Positions 1 through 7,763 of a DNA stretch of 33,438 nt are shown here, one piece after another. Below the pieces are notes generated by a model. It was not told the DNA's origin and ran no database searches. It worked only from the letters and a program-made list of their open reading frames with translations. Both the position numbers and the translations under genes were made by a program. The stretch's first letter is position 1; each line of letters begins with the position of its first letter. The stretch spans positions 1-33,438 of the forward strand of contig JAISIN010000056.1 in the NCBI GenBank assembly GCA_031262085.1. Direction: 5' to 3'. Source of the stretch: Prevotellaceae bacterium (GTDB lineage: Bacteria; Bacteroidota; Bacteroidia; Bacteroidales; Bacteroidaceae).

Positions 1-425
1 CCGGTTTGCTTATGTGCACGCTTGATTAAACCGTCCAAACGAGCAGCTGGTGTTTCGTCACCCGGATCCTTTCCCCATTCTTGTTCCAAATCTCGAAGAT
101 TGGTATTCAAAGTACTTAGAAAAGATGTCATATCGGTCACTCTACCCACATTCATATCCAAATGAAACACCGGATACTCGATCCAATCTTTTTCCAACTC
201 GGCAATAGTTAACCCTTCAAAAAGATCTTTTCGTCCCTGAAAGTAATATTTCAGCGTAGAGAGGAACAAGCTCTTTCCGAAGCGACGGGGACGACTCAAA
301 AAGTAGGGCTTTTCGGCTATCGCTAACCGGGCAACATAAGATGTTTTGTCGACGTACAGGCAGTTTCCTGTACGCAACTTCTCAAAGTCTTGTATACCTA
401 TCGGCAGTATTCTGTGAGCTTCCAT
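1..425 (-). CDS. AAA-ATPase-like / DUF1703-type protein, 5' part only
   Basis: Translating the minus strand from ATG at 425 gives an open frame of 141 codons that runs off the left edge, so only the N-terminal part is present. It begins MEAHRILPIGIQDFEKLR and contains YVDKTSY followed by SRPRRFGKSLFLSTL, a P-loop of the RPRRFGKS type. That block is characteristic of the AAA-ATPase-like family that usually carries a PD-(D/E)XK nuclease-like domain (DUF1703) at the C-terminus, which would lie outside the window. These genes are abundant and often multicopy in Bacteroidales, and their biological role is poorly established. No strong TAnnTTTG element is visible in the 92 bases upstream. Confidence 0.85.
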   Translation of the reverse strand, partial: MEAHRILPIGIQDFEKLRTGNCLYVDKTSYVARLAIAEKPYFLSRPRRFGKSLFLSTLKYYFQGRKDLFEGLTIAELEKDWIEYPVFHLDMNVGRVTDMTSFLSTLNTNLRDLEQEWGKDPGDETPAARLDGLIKRAHKQT

Positions 426-517
426 TATGAGACTATTCTTTGGTTTGCTGCAAAGAACGGTATTTTATTCCTACCTGCCAATTATATCTACCGAAAATGT
501 GCTAAAATAGCAAGCGT

Positions 518-1324
518 TTAAATAAGAAGCTGCATGCGACGCTCCAACTCTTCGGCAAGCTGTGCTGCCCCATGCCGGTCGATAGGATAGGCATTACCTT
601 GCATCACTACGTCATAACAAGCGCCCAGCATGTACATGGAATGTCGTTGCAACTGTTCGGGATGGAGAAGACGGGGCATATAGTACCGGTAAACCTGTGC
701 AATCTGCACATCATACTGCCTGTCGCGGAACATGTAAGAGTTCCGATTCATCACTTCCATGCGGGTGAGCGCTACGTTGTCATCCACATCTTGCCAACCG
801 GCAGCGGAAGAGGCCAATTGAGATGCCCATCTACCCAAAATAGCTTGATACCGGTCAAACCATTCGTCGCCAACGGCAGCTTCCGGATAGTAGTAATCGG
901 TGATATTGCGACAAAACAGGGCTTCCGGAAATGGGTCGTTCCGGTCACTGTCTCTATGGTCGGAAAGTAATTGTTCGTAATCGGCAAATAATCGCTCACT
1001 AAGGGTGTGGCAACGGTCGATGTACGCCTGCTCGTAAGCCAGCTCGGTTTCTCCCGTCAACAGATACATGGCTGAAAGTAGCCGACTACGCTCGGAGAAA
1101 TCGGTCGTGACCGACTCCTTCTTGTAAAGAACTCGAAACATTTTGGCGAGGCGTTGAATCCACTCTGTCCGACTACCCGATGGGTGGTCGCAACCACCGG
1201 TAATGAGCCATTGGTAGAGCGCTAAAAAAGCTCGGGATTGTGCCAAAAGCCGTTCGACGCTGTCGGAAACAGAAGGGGTGAGCGAGGTGATACAGGAAAC
1301 AAGGGAGCCGAGAGAGCAGGACAT
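518..1324 (-). CDS. Hypothetical protein, probable target of the invertible promoter
   Basis: The frame is open from 1366, but the ATG at 1324 (protein starting MSCSLGSLVSC, 268 residues) is preferred because the 14 extra residues look non-coding. I do not recognise the family. The product is soluble-looking and mostly helical, rich in Arg, Glu, Leu and Tyr, with no convincing signal peptide, lipobox or membrane segment. Visible blocks include RTEWIQRLAKMFRVLYKKE and NITDYYYPEAAVGDEWFDRY. No TAnnTTTG promoter reading left is present between the ATG and the inverted repeat at 1410, so its transcription may depend on the adjacent 1410-1678 segment being in the opposite orientation. An 11-bp dyad (1346-1356) lies just upstream of the ATG. 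The frame is clearly coding in length and composition; the function is unknown. Confidence 0.7.
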   Translation of the reverse strand: MSCSLGSLVSCITSLTPSVSDSVERLLAQSRAFLALYQWLITGGCDHPSGSRTEWIQRLAKMFRVLYKKESVTTDFSERSRLLSAMYLLTGETELAYEQAYIDRCHTLSERLFADYEQLLSDHRDSDRNDPFPEALFCRNITDYYYPEAAVGDEWFDRYQAILGRWASQLASSAAGWQDVDDNVALTRMEVMNRNSYMFRDRQYDVQIAQVYRYYMPRLLHPEQLQRHSMYMLGACYDVVMQGNAYPIDRHGAAQLAEELERRMQLLI

Positions 1325-1409
1325 AGTTATGGAGCTTTGATATTGGGATACTATCCTTACTATCAATTAGTTGCATACACATTTTGTGAGATTTCCAAGC
1401 CTTCCCGAA

Positions 1410-1438
1410 GTAGTATCTCTTAGTAAGAGAGCACACAA
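1410..1438 (+). repeat. Left 29-bp inverted repeat of the invertible segment
   Basis: This arm is the exact reverse complement of 1650-1678. It begins GTAGTATCTCTTAG and ends GAGCACACAA, with an internal dyad centred on base 1423. Outside the arm the match decays to an imperfect CC-GAA similarity with a one-base indel. There is no flanking target-site duplication, which argues against a MITE-type transposon. Confidence 0.9.
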
Positions 1439-1600
1439 GATTAAACAGATAATTATAACAACTGATAACGAAATACGATACAATAAACAGAATTTTAAAT
1501 CTCGTTCAATATTCCTAAATTGTAAAACAGATATGCACGCATATAATCCACCATATTAATATGATTGAGGCTTTTTTATTAAAAAAACGTTGATATTATT

Positions 1601-1630
1601 TTGCAGATACCAATTATTGCACTACATTTG
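1601..1630 (+). promoter_or_regulatory. Bacteroidota promoter inside the invertible segment
   Basis: A -33 TTG (1601-1603, within a T-rich run) is followed by 19 bases and a perfect -7 element TACATTTG (1623-1630). This matches the known Bacteroidota sigma-factor consensus (TTTG, about 19 bases, TAnnTTTG). The predicted transcription start is near 1636, still inside the inverted repeats. Confidence 0.75.
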
Positions 1631-1649
1631 CACCCACTAAGCAAAATGA

Positions 1650-1678
1650 TTGTGTGCTCTCTTACTAAGAGATACTAC
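1650..1678 (-). repeat. Right 29-bp inverted repeat of the invertible segment
   Basis: This arm is the exact reverse complement of 1410-1438, with its dyad centred on base 1665. It lies 20 bases downstream of the -7 element at 1623-1630, so transcripts from the internal promoter would start just inside the segment and cross this arm into the flanking DNA. Confidence 0.9.
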
Positions 1679-1876
1679 ATTCCGGCGTCCGGAACCGCCC
1701 CCATTTTTCGCCCTCTTCCTCCCTTCCCAACCTCTACAACCCACACCTCAAAATGGCAGCAGATTCGCCACATTCACAAGTGCGGATGCGCACGTTTTAC
1801 AGCTTCACCGGTTTCCTCATTTTATCAATCTCAATGAAAAACCACCCATAAAAATATCTGTTTACCGAAAATAGTG

Positions 1877-1884
1877 TAACTTTG
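1877..1884 (+). promoter_or_regulatory. Candidate fixed -7 element upstream of the chromate-transporter pair
   Basis: TAACTTTG matches TAnnTTTG and lies 49 bases before the ATG at 1934. No TTTG is present at the expected -33 position, so it is probably weaker than the promoter in the invertible segment. It could give basal expression regardless of the switch. Confidence 0.45.
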
Positions 1885-1933
1885 CCGGACAGAAGTAAAG
1901 ACTAAAGTTCTGCTAGTTCCTTAAAGTTTTTCT

Positions 1934-2488
1934 ATGAGATATATAGAGGGTTTTACCCTGTTCTTCAAAATTGGAACATTCACCATCGGTGGCGGCTACG
2001 CTATGATTCCGCTGATAGAATCAGAAGTAGTGAAACGGCGTGCCTGGATTTCGCGCGAAGAGTTTGTCGACTTGCTGGCAGTAGCCCAATCACTGCCGGG
2101 TGTCTTTGCGGTGAACATAGCCATCTTTATCGGCTACAAATTGCGAGGCTTGCGCGGCAGTATAGTCACGGCGCTGGGCACCATTCTTCCCTCTTTCCTT
2201 ATCATTCTGGCTATTGCGCTGTTTTTCCAACAGTTTAAGGAGAACAACGTGGTAGAGCGTATATTCAAAGGTATCCGTCCGGCAGTGGTGGCATTGATAG
2301 CCGCACCGGTGTTCAGTTTGGGAAAGTCTGCCAAGCTCAACCGCTACACGTTGTGGATACCCGTCGTCGCGGCGCTGCTTATCTGGCTGCTTGGCTTTTC
2401 GCCCGTATGGATAATTATATTGGCAGGAGCAGGCGGATTTCTATTTCACAAACTCAAACCAACACTCAAACCAACACCGGAAAGATGA
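1934..2488 (+). CDS. Chromate transporter, N-terminal-type subunit (short-chain CHR)
   Basis: This is a 184-residue membrane protein of the chromate ion transporter (CHR) family. It starts MRYIEGFTLFFKIGTFTIGG and has the FxxGGGYAMIPL signature near residues 14-26, then the WISREEFVDLLAVAQSLPG block and several hydrophobic helices. At about 180 residues it is a single CHR domain, the short-chain form encoded as adjacent gene pairs whose products are thought to work together. Family members export chromate by proton motive force in studied bacteria; in gut anaerobes the physiological substrate is uncertain. The stop codon overlaps the start of the next gene (ATGA at 2485-2488), indicating translational coupling. 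It is the first gene downstream of the invertible promoter. Confidence 0.9.
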   Translation: MRYIEGFTLFFKIGTFTIGGGYAMIPLIESEVVKRRAWISREEFVDLLAVAQSLPGVFAVNIAIFIGYKLRGLRGSIVTALGTILPSFLIILAIALFFQQFKENNVVERIFKGIRPAVVALIAAPVFSLGKSAKLNRYTLWIPVVAALLIWLLGFSPVWIIILAGAGGFLFHKLKPTLKPTPER

Positions 2489-3036
2489 TGCTATTCATAC
2501 AACTCTTCTACACCTTCTTTAAAATAGGTCTCTTCGGATTCGGCGGCGGATATGCGATGCTGTCGCTGATACAGGGTGAAGTCGTTACCCGCTACGGCTG
2601 GATTAGCCCGCAAGAGTTTACCGACATTGTAGCGGTGAGCCAGATGACGCCCGGTCCGATCGGCATCAACGCAGCCACCTACGTAGGCTATATGGCTACG
2701 GGGAGTGCATGGGGGTCGGCAGTTGCCACGTTGGCAGTGGTATTGCCCTCGTTCATCTTGATGCTTAGCATCAGTAAGTTGCTGTTGAAATACCGCAAAC
2801 ATCCGATCGTAGAAGCGATCTTCAGCGGGTTGCGCCCCGCCATTGTAGGCTTGCTGGCGGCGGCGGCACTGACGCTGATGACCACAGCCAACTTCAGCTC
2901 GCCCGATGCCGACTTGCGGGCGTTCATCATCAGTTGCGTGCTGTTTGTGACTACCTTCGTTGCCACCCGATACTTCAAGATAAACCCCATCCTGATGATT
3001 CTGATAGCCGGAGCAACCGGATGGGTACTCTATTAG
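2485..3036 (+). CDS. Chromate transporter, second short-chain CHR subunit
   Basis: This is a 183-residue partner of the preceding gene, starting MMLFIQLFYTFFKIGLFGFG. It has the same family signature (FGFGGGYAMLSLIQGEV), then YGWISPQEFTDIVAVSQMTPGPIGINAATYVGY, and hydrophobic helices to the C-terminus. The frame is open further upstream (from 2353), but the ATG at 2485 is chosen. It overlaps the previous stop by four bases and puts the first CHR helix at the same distance from the N-terminus as in the first subunit. The PGPIGIN block separates this subunit from the first, as expected for a heteromeric short-chain pair. Confidence 0.9.
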   Translation: MMLFIQLFYTFFKIGLFGFGGGYAMLSLIQGEVVTRYGWISPQEFTDIVAVSQMTPGPIGINAATYVGYMATGSAWGSAVATLAVVLPSFILMLSISKLLLKYRKHPIVEAIFSGLRPAIVGLLAAAALTLMTTANFSSPDADLRAFIISCVLFVTTFVATRYFKINPILMILIAGATGWVLY

Positions 3037-3061
3037 AATGGATTAAAACAAAAGTTGAATC

Positions 3062-4072
3062 ATGACAAATGCCCCTATTACCATCAAAGATATAGCCCGT
3101 GCCCTGAACGTAGCTCCCAGCACCGTGTCGCGGGCATTGAAAGACAGTCCCGACATCAGCAAAGAGATGCGGAAGCAGATTCACGACTATGCCCGCGAAC
3201 ACAACTACAAGCCCAACACATTTGCCATCAACCTGCGCTCCAGCACCTCGAATACCATCGGCGTGATTGTGCCGCAACTGGTACACCACTTCTTTTCGTG
3301 CGTACTGAGCGGCATTGAGACAGCCGCATCCCGCGCGGGATACAACATATTGGTGGCGCAGAGCGACGAATCCTACGAGCGGGAGGTAAAGATAGTACAG
3401 ACCTTCTTGTCGGCACGCGTATGCGGCGTCATTGCCTCGCTTGCCAAGGAGACGTCGCAATACGACCACTACCGCGAGTTGCTAAACAACAACATCCCCA
3501 TTGTGTTTTACGACCGCATCTGCACCGAGTTGAAAACCGAACGCGTGGTGGTAGACGACTATGCCGGCTCGTTTGCCGCCGTAGAGTATATGTTGCAGAC
3601 CGGTTGTCGACGCATCCTGTTCTACGGAGCGGCGCCCCATCTGGAAATTACCAAGAACCGGCGCAACGGCTATCTGGATGCCATGAAGAAATATCGTATG
3701 CACGTAGACGACAGCATGATTCTATTCTGCGACACCCGCGAACGTGCCATCGCCATCACCCCCGACATACTCGAACAACCCAACCGCCCCGACGGATTCT
3801 TTGCCATCAACGACGAAACTGCCGCAGGCATACTCCATGCCTGTAAGCTGATGGGGATACAAGTACCCGAAGAGGTGTCTATCTGCGGATTTACCGACGG
3901 AGCCATTGCTCAAAACACCGACCCCAAACTCACCACCGTAGAACAGCACGGCGAGGAGGTGGGACAGAGCGCATTTAGCATCCTCAACAACCGATTAAAA
4001 GGCAAAAACGATGCCCGACACAGCAACAAGATTGTACGGACGAATCTGGTAGTGAGGGGAACGACGAAATGA
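3062..4072 (+). CDS. LacI-family transcriptional regulator
   Basis: This is a 336-residue sugar-responsive DNA-binding protein. The N-terminal helix-turn-helix and hinge (roughly residues 5-60) read ITIKDIARALNVAPSTVSRA, followed by a YKPN hinge. The rest is a periplasmic-binding-like sensor domain beginning at NTIGVIVPQL, with VVVDDYAGS, RRILFYGA, GFFAINDETAAGILHACK and ISICGF-like blocks. The gene starts 25 bases after the second CHR gene and ends 41 bases before the sugar transporter gene, all on the same strand. The most natural role is control of the transporter and phosphorylase genes by a disaccharide or phosphorylated sugar; the effector is not readable from sequence. No separate promoter is evident. 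Confidence 0.92.
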   Translation: MTNAPITIKDIARALNVAPSTVSRALKDSPDISKEMRKQIHDYAREHNYKPNTFAINLRSSTSNTIGVIVPQLVHHFFSCVLSGIETAASRAGYNILVAQSDESYEREVKIVQTFLSARVCGVIASLAKETSQYDHYRELLNNNIPIVFYDRICTELKTERVVVDDYAGSFAAVEYMLQTGCRRILFYGAAPHLEITKNRRNGYLDAMKKYRMHVDDSMILFCDTRERAIAITPDILEQPNRPDGFFAINDETAAGILHACKLMGIQVPEEVSICGFTDGAIAQNTDPKLTTVEQHGEEVGQSAFSILNNRLKGKNDARHSNKIVRTNLVVRGTTK

Positions 4073-4113
4073 GTGACAGCGTTTTAATGTTTAATTCATA
4101 ATTTATAATTTTC

Positions 4114-5472
4114 ATGAAAGTAAAGCCCGATTTAAGTTTTTGGAAGCTTTGGAACATCAGTTTCGGCTTCTTCGGCGTGCAGATAGCGTATGCGCTGCAG
4201 AGCGCCAACATCAGTCGTATCTTCTCTACGCTGGGCGCCGACCCGCACAACCTGAGTTACTTCTGGATATTGCCGCCGCTGGCAGGCATTATTGTACAGC
4301 CGATCGTAGGGGCAGCCAGCGACCGTACTTGGACGCGCTTCGGACGACGCATTCCCTATCTGTTTATAGGCTCGCTGGTGGCAGTGCTGGTGATGTGCCT
4401 GCTACCCAACGCCGGCAGCTTCGGCATGGCAGTGAGCACCGCCATGATATTCGGATTGGTGTCGCTGATGTTTCTTGATACCTCCATCAACATGGCGATG
4501 CAGCCCTTCAAGATGATGGTAGGCGACATGGTCAATGAGAAGCAGAAGGGGCTTGCCTACTCCATTCAGAGCTTCCTGTGCAACGCAGGCAGCTTGGTGG
4601 GATACCTCTTCCCTTTTGTCTTTGCATGGATAGGCATTACCAACACGGCGCCCGAAGGGGTGATTCCGCCGTCGGTCATCTACTCTTTCTATATAGGCGC
4701 TGCCATTCTGATACTTTGCGTGATTTATACCGTTGCCAAGGTCAAGGAGATGCCACCTGCCGAATATGCCGAATACCACGGCATCACCGAAGCCGAAGAA
4801 CATGAACACACCAACATGCTGCGACTGCTTGTCAAGGCTCCCAAGGCGTTCTGGACGGTGGGATTGGTGCAGTTTTTCTGCTGGTTTGCCTTCATGTTTA
4901 TGTGGACCTATACCAACGGCAGCGTAGCAGCTCACGCCTTCGACGCCCCTACGGTAGAGAGCGTCGTGAACGGCGTAACCAAAGTAGTGCTCGACACCAA
5001 GAGCATACAGTATCAAAATGCCGGCGACTGGGTAGGTGTGCTCTTTGCCGTTCAAGCCATCGGGTCAGTGGTGTGGGCAGCTTGCATTCCTTGGTTCAAG
5101 AATCGCAAGTTCATCTACTCACTCAGTCTGGTGCTGGGAGGCATCGGCTTCATCTCGACGATGTTCATCACCAACCAATATCTGCTGTTCGTCTCCTTCC
5201 TGCTGATAGGTTGCGCATGGGCAGCTATGCTGGCACTACCTTTCACAATACTCACCAACGCGCTGTCGGGCAGTCACATGGGAACCTATCTGGGGCTGTT
5301 CAACGGCACCATCTGCATTCCGCAGATTGTAGCAGCAGCGCTGGGCGGAACCATTCTCGCACAGCTCACTCCGCAAGGTTCGCTACCACCCGAGGTAGAC
5401 ATGCTGGTCATTGCCGGAGTGATGCTCATCATCGGAGCAGCCTGCGTATCGTTCATTAAAGAAAAGAGTTAA
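4114..5472 (+). CDS. SLC45-type MFS sugar transporter
   Basis: This is a 452-residue inner-membrane carrier with about 12 hydrophobic helices. It begins with LSFWKLWNISFGFFGVQIAY, followed by ANISRIFSTLGA and the first-half loop motif GAASDRTWTRFGRRIPYLF, typical of the SLC45/GPH-like sugar:cation symporters often annotated as maltose or sucrose transporters. The second half contains WFKNRKFIYSLSLVLGGIGF and the ALPFTILTNALSGSHMG loop. It sits five bases upstream of a GH65 phosphorylase. The pair therefore probably imports an alpha-glucosyl disaccharide and cleaves it by phosphorolysis in the cytoplasm. The substrate could be maltose, trehalose, kojibiose, nigerose or a related sugar. Confidence 0.9.
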   Translation: MKVKPDLSFWKLWNISFGFFGVQIAYALQSANISRIFSTLGADPHNLSYFWILPPLAGIIVQPIVGAASDRTWTRFGRRIPYLFIGSLVAVLVMCLLPNAGSFGMAVSTAMIFGLVSLMFLDTSINMAMQPFKMMVGDMVNEKQKGLAYSIQSFLCNAGSLVGYLFPFVFAWIGITNTAPEGVIPPSVIYSFYIGAAILILCVIYTVAKVKEMPPAEYAEYHGITEAEEHEHTNMLRLLVKAPKAFWTVGLVQFFCWFAFMFMWTYTNGSVAAHAFDAPTVESVVNGVTKVVLDTKSIQYQNAGDWVGVLFAVQAIGSVVWAACIPWFKNRKFIYSLSLVLGGIGFISTMFITNQYLLFVSFLLIGCAWAAMLALPFTILTNALSGSHMGTYLGLFNGTICIPQIVAAALGGTILAQLTPQGSLPPEVDMLVIAGVMLIIGAACVSFIKEKS

Positions 5473-5477
5473 ACACC

Positions 5478-7760
5478 ATGAAGCAGTATTTGAAGATCGA
5501 CGAGTGGAACATCCTTGAAGAAGGGTTTCAAGCCGACAACCTGCGGATGTCGGAGAGCATCTTCAGCTTGGGTAACGGTCATTTCGGAGAGCGGGGAAAC
5601 TTTGAAGAGCCTTACAGCAGCGATTCGTACCGCGCCTCGTTCGTGGCAGGCATGGCATTTATGGATAAAACACGCGTGGGGTGGTGGAAGAACGGATACC
5701 CGCTCTTCGGCACCCGCGTGCCCATAGCTGCCGACTGGCGCAGCATCCGCCTGCGCCTCATCGACGAGGAACTCGACCCGGCACTGTGGAGTGTGAACAG
5801 CTTCAACCGCCGATTAGACATGAAAGCCGGACTTACCCGACGGGAGATGGAGGTCACCTCGCCGCACGGACACCGGCTATACATCGACGTGACGCATGTC
5901 GACCATATCGCCCGACCCGACCTGTGCGTCATTGAATACAGCGTCAAGTCGATCGACTATACCGGAAGGCTCTCCCTCCTGCCGTTGATAGAAATCCATG
6001 CCGTCTGCAAAGAAGACCCCACGGGCGAAAAGGTGTGGAACATTTTGCGCTCGGGCATCGGAAACGACTGCGCCTACCTGTGGACACAAACCCGCCTCGA
6101 CGATGCGCAGGTGTGCTATGCCATGACCTACAGCTTCCTCAAAAACGGCGCTCCATGCAACGCCCATCCCATACGCATTGAAAAAGAGAGGCAGGTAGGG
6201 TTCAGCATCGGTACCGACGTGAAGCCGGGCGATACGGTGAAGTTAATAAAGTACATCGTGATTGCATCGTCGATGCAACACGAACGCAACAAGCTACTCG
6301 ACCATGCCGTTGAGGAGGCAGTACAGATAAAGAGTATAGGTGTCGACGTGCTCAAACACGAGCAGCAACAGGCATGGCAACTCCTTTGGAACGAGATGGA
6401 CGTGCAGATAGAAGGCGACCCTGCCGCACAACAAGGCATCCGATATAACATCTTTCAGCTCTGCCAGACCTACCGCGGCGACGACGCCCGCCTCAACATC
6501 GCCCCCAAAGGATTTACCGGCGAGAAGTATGGCGGCAACACCTATTGGAACACCGAACTGTGCTGCGTGCCCTTCTTTCTGGAGGCTACCCCCTACCCCA
6601 TTGCCGAGAACCTGCTGATGTACCGCTATCGTCAACTACCGCAAGCCATCGAAAACGCACGCAAGCTGGGTTTCAAAGAGGGCGCTGCCCTCTATCCGCA
6701 GGTGACCTACAACGGCGAAGAGTGCCACAACGAATGGGAAATCACCTTCGAAGAGATACATCGCAACAGCATCATGATCCATGCCATCGTGCAACATGCC
6801 CTGCTCACCGGAAGCAACGCATACATTGCACGCTACGGCTTGGAGGTGATGATTGCCGTGAGCCGCTTCTGGGGTCAGCGGGTATCGTTCTCACAGCCCA
6901 AACAAAAATATGTCATTCTGGGAGTGACCGGTCCCGACGAGTACGAAAACAATGTCGACAATAACTGGTACACCAACTATTCGTGCGTGAAATGCCTCAA
7001 AACCACCCTGCACTACATCGAACTCGTTGCCGAACAGTATCCCGACGACTATGCGCGCATCCGCCGCGTCACCAACCTCCAACTACAACGAGAGGCAACA
7101 CGCTGGCGCGATATCATCGACCGCATGTATCTGCCCGTCGACCATAAACGGGGCATCTTTGTGCAAAACGACGGCTATTTAGATAAGGAATTGCAAACCG
7201 TCGACGCCATACCGCCACACGAACGCCCCATCAACCAACACTGGTCGTGGGACCGCATACTACGCTCCTGCTATATCAAGCAGAGCGATGTGCTGTTAGG
7301 ACTTTATCTCAACCCGACCGATTTCAATGCAGAGACGGTGCGCCGCAACTTCGACTTCTACGAGCCGATGACGGTACACGAATCGTCGCTGTCGCCACAT
7401 ATTCATGCCATCCTGGCTGCACGCATCGGTTATGTCGAGAAAGCCTACCGTCTCTTCCTGCACGCTACCCGCCTCGACCTCGACGACTACAACAACGAAA
7501 CCCGCGAAGGACTGCACATCACCAGCATGGCAGGAAGCCGCCTCGCCATCGTACGCGGATTTGCCGGTATGCAGGTGCGCAACAACATGCTCTGCTTCGA
7601 CCCCGTCATTCCCAACCGATGGAGCAGCTACGCCTTCAAGGTGCACTTTCGCGGACGAACCATCGGCATACACGTCGACAAAAGAGATACCCGCGTCACG
7701 TTGTTGAGCGGCGAACCGATACGAATCAGGATCAAAGAAGAAGAGAAGGAGATTGGATAA
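5478..7760 (+). CDS. GH65 alpha-glucosyl disaccharide phosphorylase (maltose phosphorylase-like)
   Basis: This is a 760-residue cytoplasmic enzyme of glycoside hydrolase family 65. Family members phosphorolyse alpha-linked disaccharides to beta-glucose 1-phosphate plus glucose or another sugar. The N-terminal beta-sandwich starts with SIFSLGNGHFGERGNFEEPY. The catalytic (alpha/alpha)6 barrel contains FTGEKYGGNTYWNTELCCVP and the acid-catalyst block NGEECHNEWEITFEEIHRN, with Glu419 and Glu421. The phosphate-binding block is HESSLSPHIHAI (His634-Ser636-Ser637). There is no signal peptide, consistent with phosphorolysis after import. The maltose phosphorylase call is a best guess, because specificity in GH65 depends on loops I cannot model here. 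The gene ends three bases before the convergent DUF5686 stop, with no terminator between them beyond a 5-bp stem. Confidence 0.92.
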   Translation: MKQYLKIDEWNILEEGFQADNLRMSESIFSLGNGHFGERGNFEEPYSSDSYRASFVAGMAFMDKTRVGWWKNGYPLFGTRVPIAADWRSIRLRLIDEELDPALWSVNSFNRRLDMKAGLTRREMEVTSPHGHRLYIDVTHVDHIARPDLCVIEYSVKSIDYTGRLSLLPLIEIHAVCKEDPTGEKVWNILRSGIGNDCAYLWTQTRLDDAQVCYAMTYSFLKNGAPCNAHPIRIEKERQVGFSIGTDVKPGDTVKLIKYIVIASSMQHERNKLLDHAVEEAVQIKSIGVDVLKHEQQQAWQLLWNEMDVQIEGDPAAQQGIRYNIFQLCQTYRGDDARLNIAPKGFTGEKYGGNTYWNTELCCVPFFLEATPYPIAENLLMYRYRQLPQAIENARKLGFKEGAALYPQVTYNGEECHNEWEITFEEIHRNSIMIHAIVQHALLTGSNAYIARYGLEVMIAVSRFWGQRVSFSQPKQKYVILGVTGPDEYENNVDNNWYTNYSCVKCLKTTLHYIELVAEQYPDDYARIRRVTNLQLQREATRWRDIIDRMYLPVDHKRGIFVQNDGYLDKELQTVDAIPPHERPINQHWSWDRILRSCYIKQSDVLLGLYLNPTDFNAETVRRNFDFYEPMTVHESSLSPHIHAILAARIGYVEKAYRLFLHATRLDLDDYNNETREGLHITSMAGSRLAIVRGFAGMQVRNNMLCFDPVIPNRWSSYAFKVHFRGRTIGIHVDKRDTRVTLLSGEPIRIRIKEEEKEIG

Positions 7761-7763
7761 CCG

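Larger units (their letters stand above)
1410..1678. promoter_or_regulatory. Putative invertible promoter segment (inverton)
   Basis: Two perfect 29-bp inverted repeats (1410-1438 and 1650-1678) enclose 211 bp of AT-rich, non-coding DNA. The enclosed DNA carries a strong rightward promoter at its right end (1601-1630). Each repeat contains a 15-bp dyad, TCTCTTA-N-TAAGAGA (1416-1430 and 1658-1672), of the kind expected for a recombinase binding two half-sites around a crossover. Flipping the segment would move the promoter to about 1458-1465 reading left, towards the gene at 1324-518. In the orientation shown it reads towards the chromate-transporter operon. No recombinase gene lies in the window, so a distant invertase would be needed. 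Confidence 0.75.

Noticed and set aside
1410..1678. Interpretation of the inverted repeats as a MITE or small insertion element
   Set aside because: No target-site duplication flanks the arms, no transposase-like terminal motif is seen, and the interior holds a consensus promoter at one edge. An invertible promoter explains more, though a MITE is not formally excluded.
1601..1874. Short plus-strand frames of 74-78 codons within and after the invertible segment
   Set aside because: They cross the inverted repeat, have proline- and threonine-rich low-complexity translations, and lack any family resemblance.
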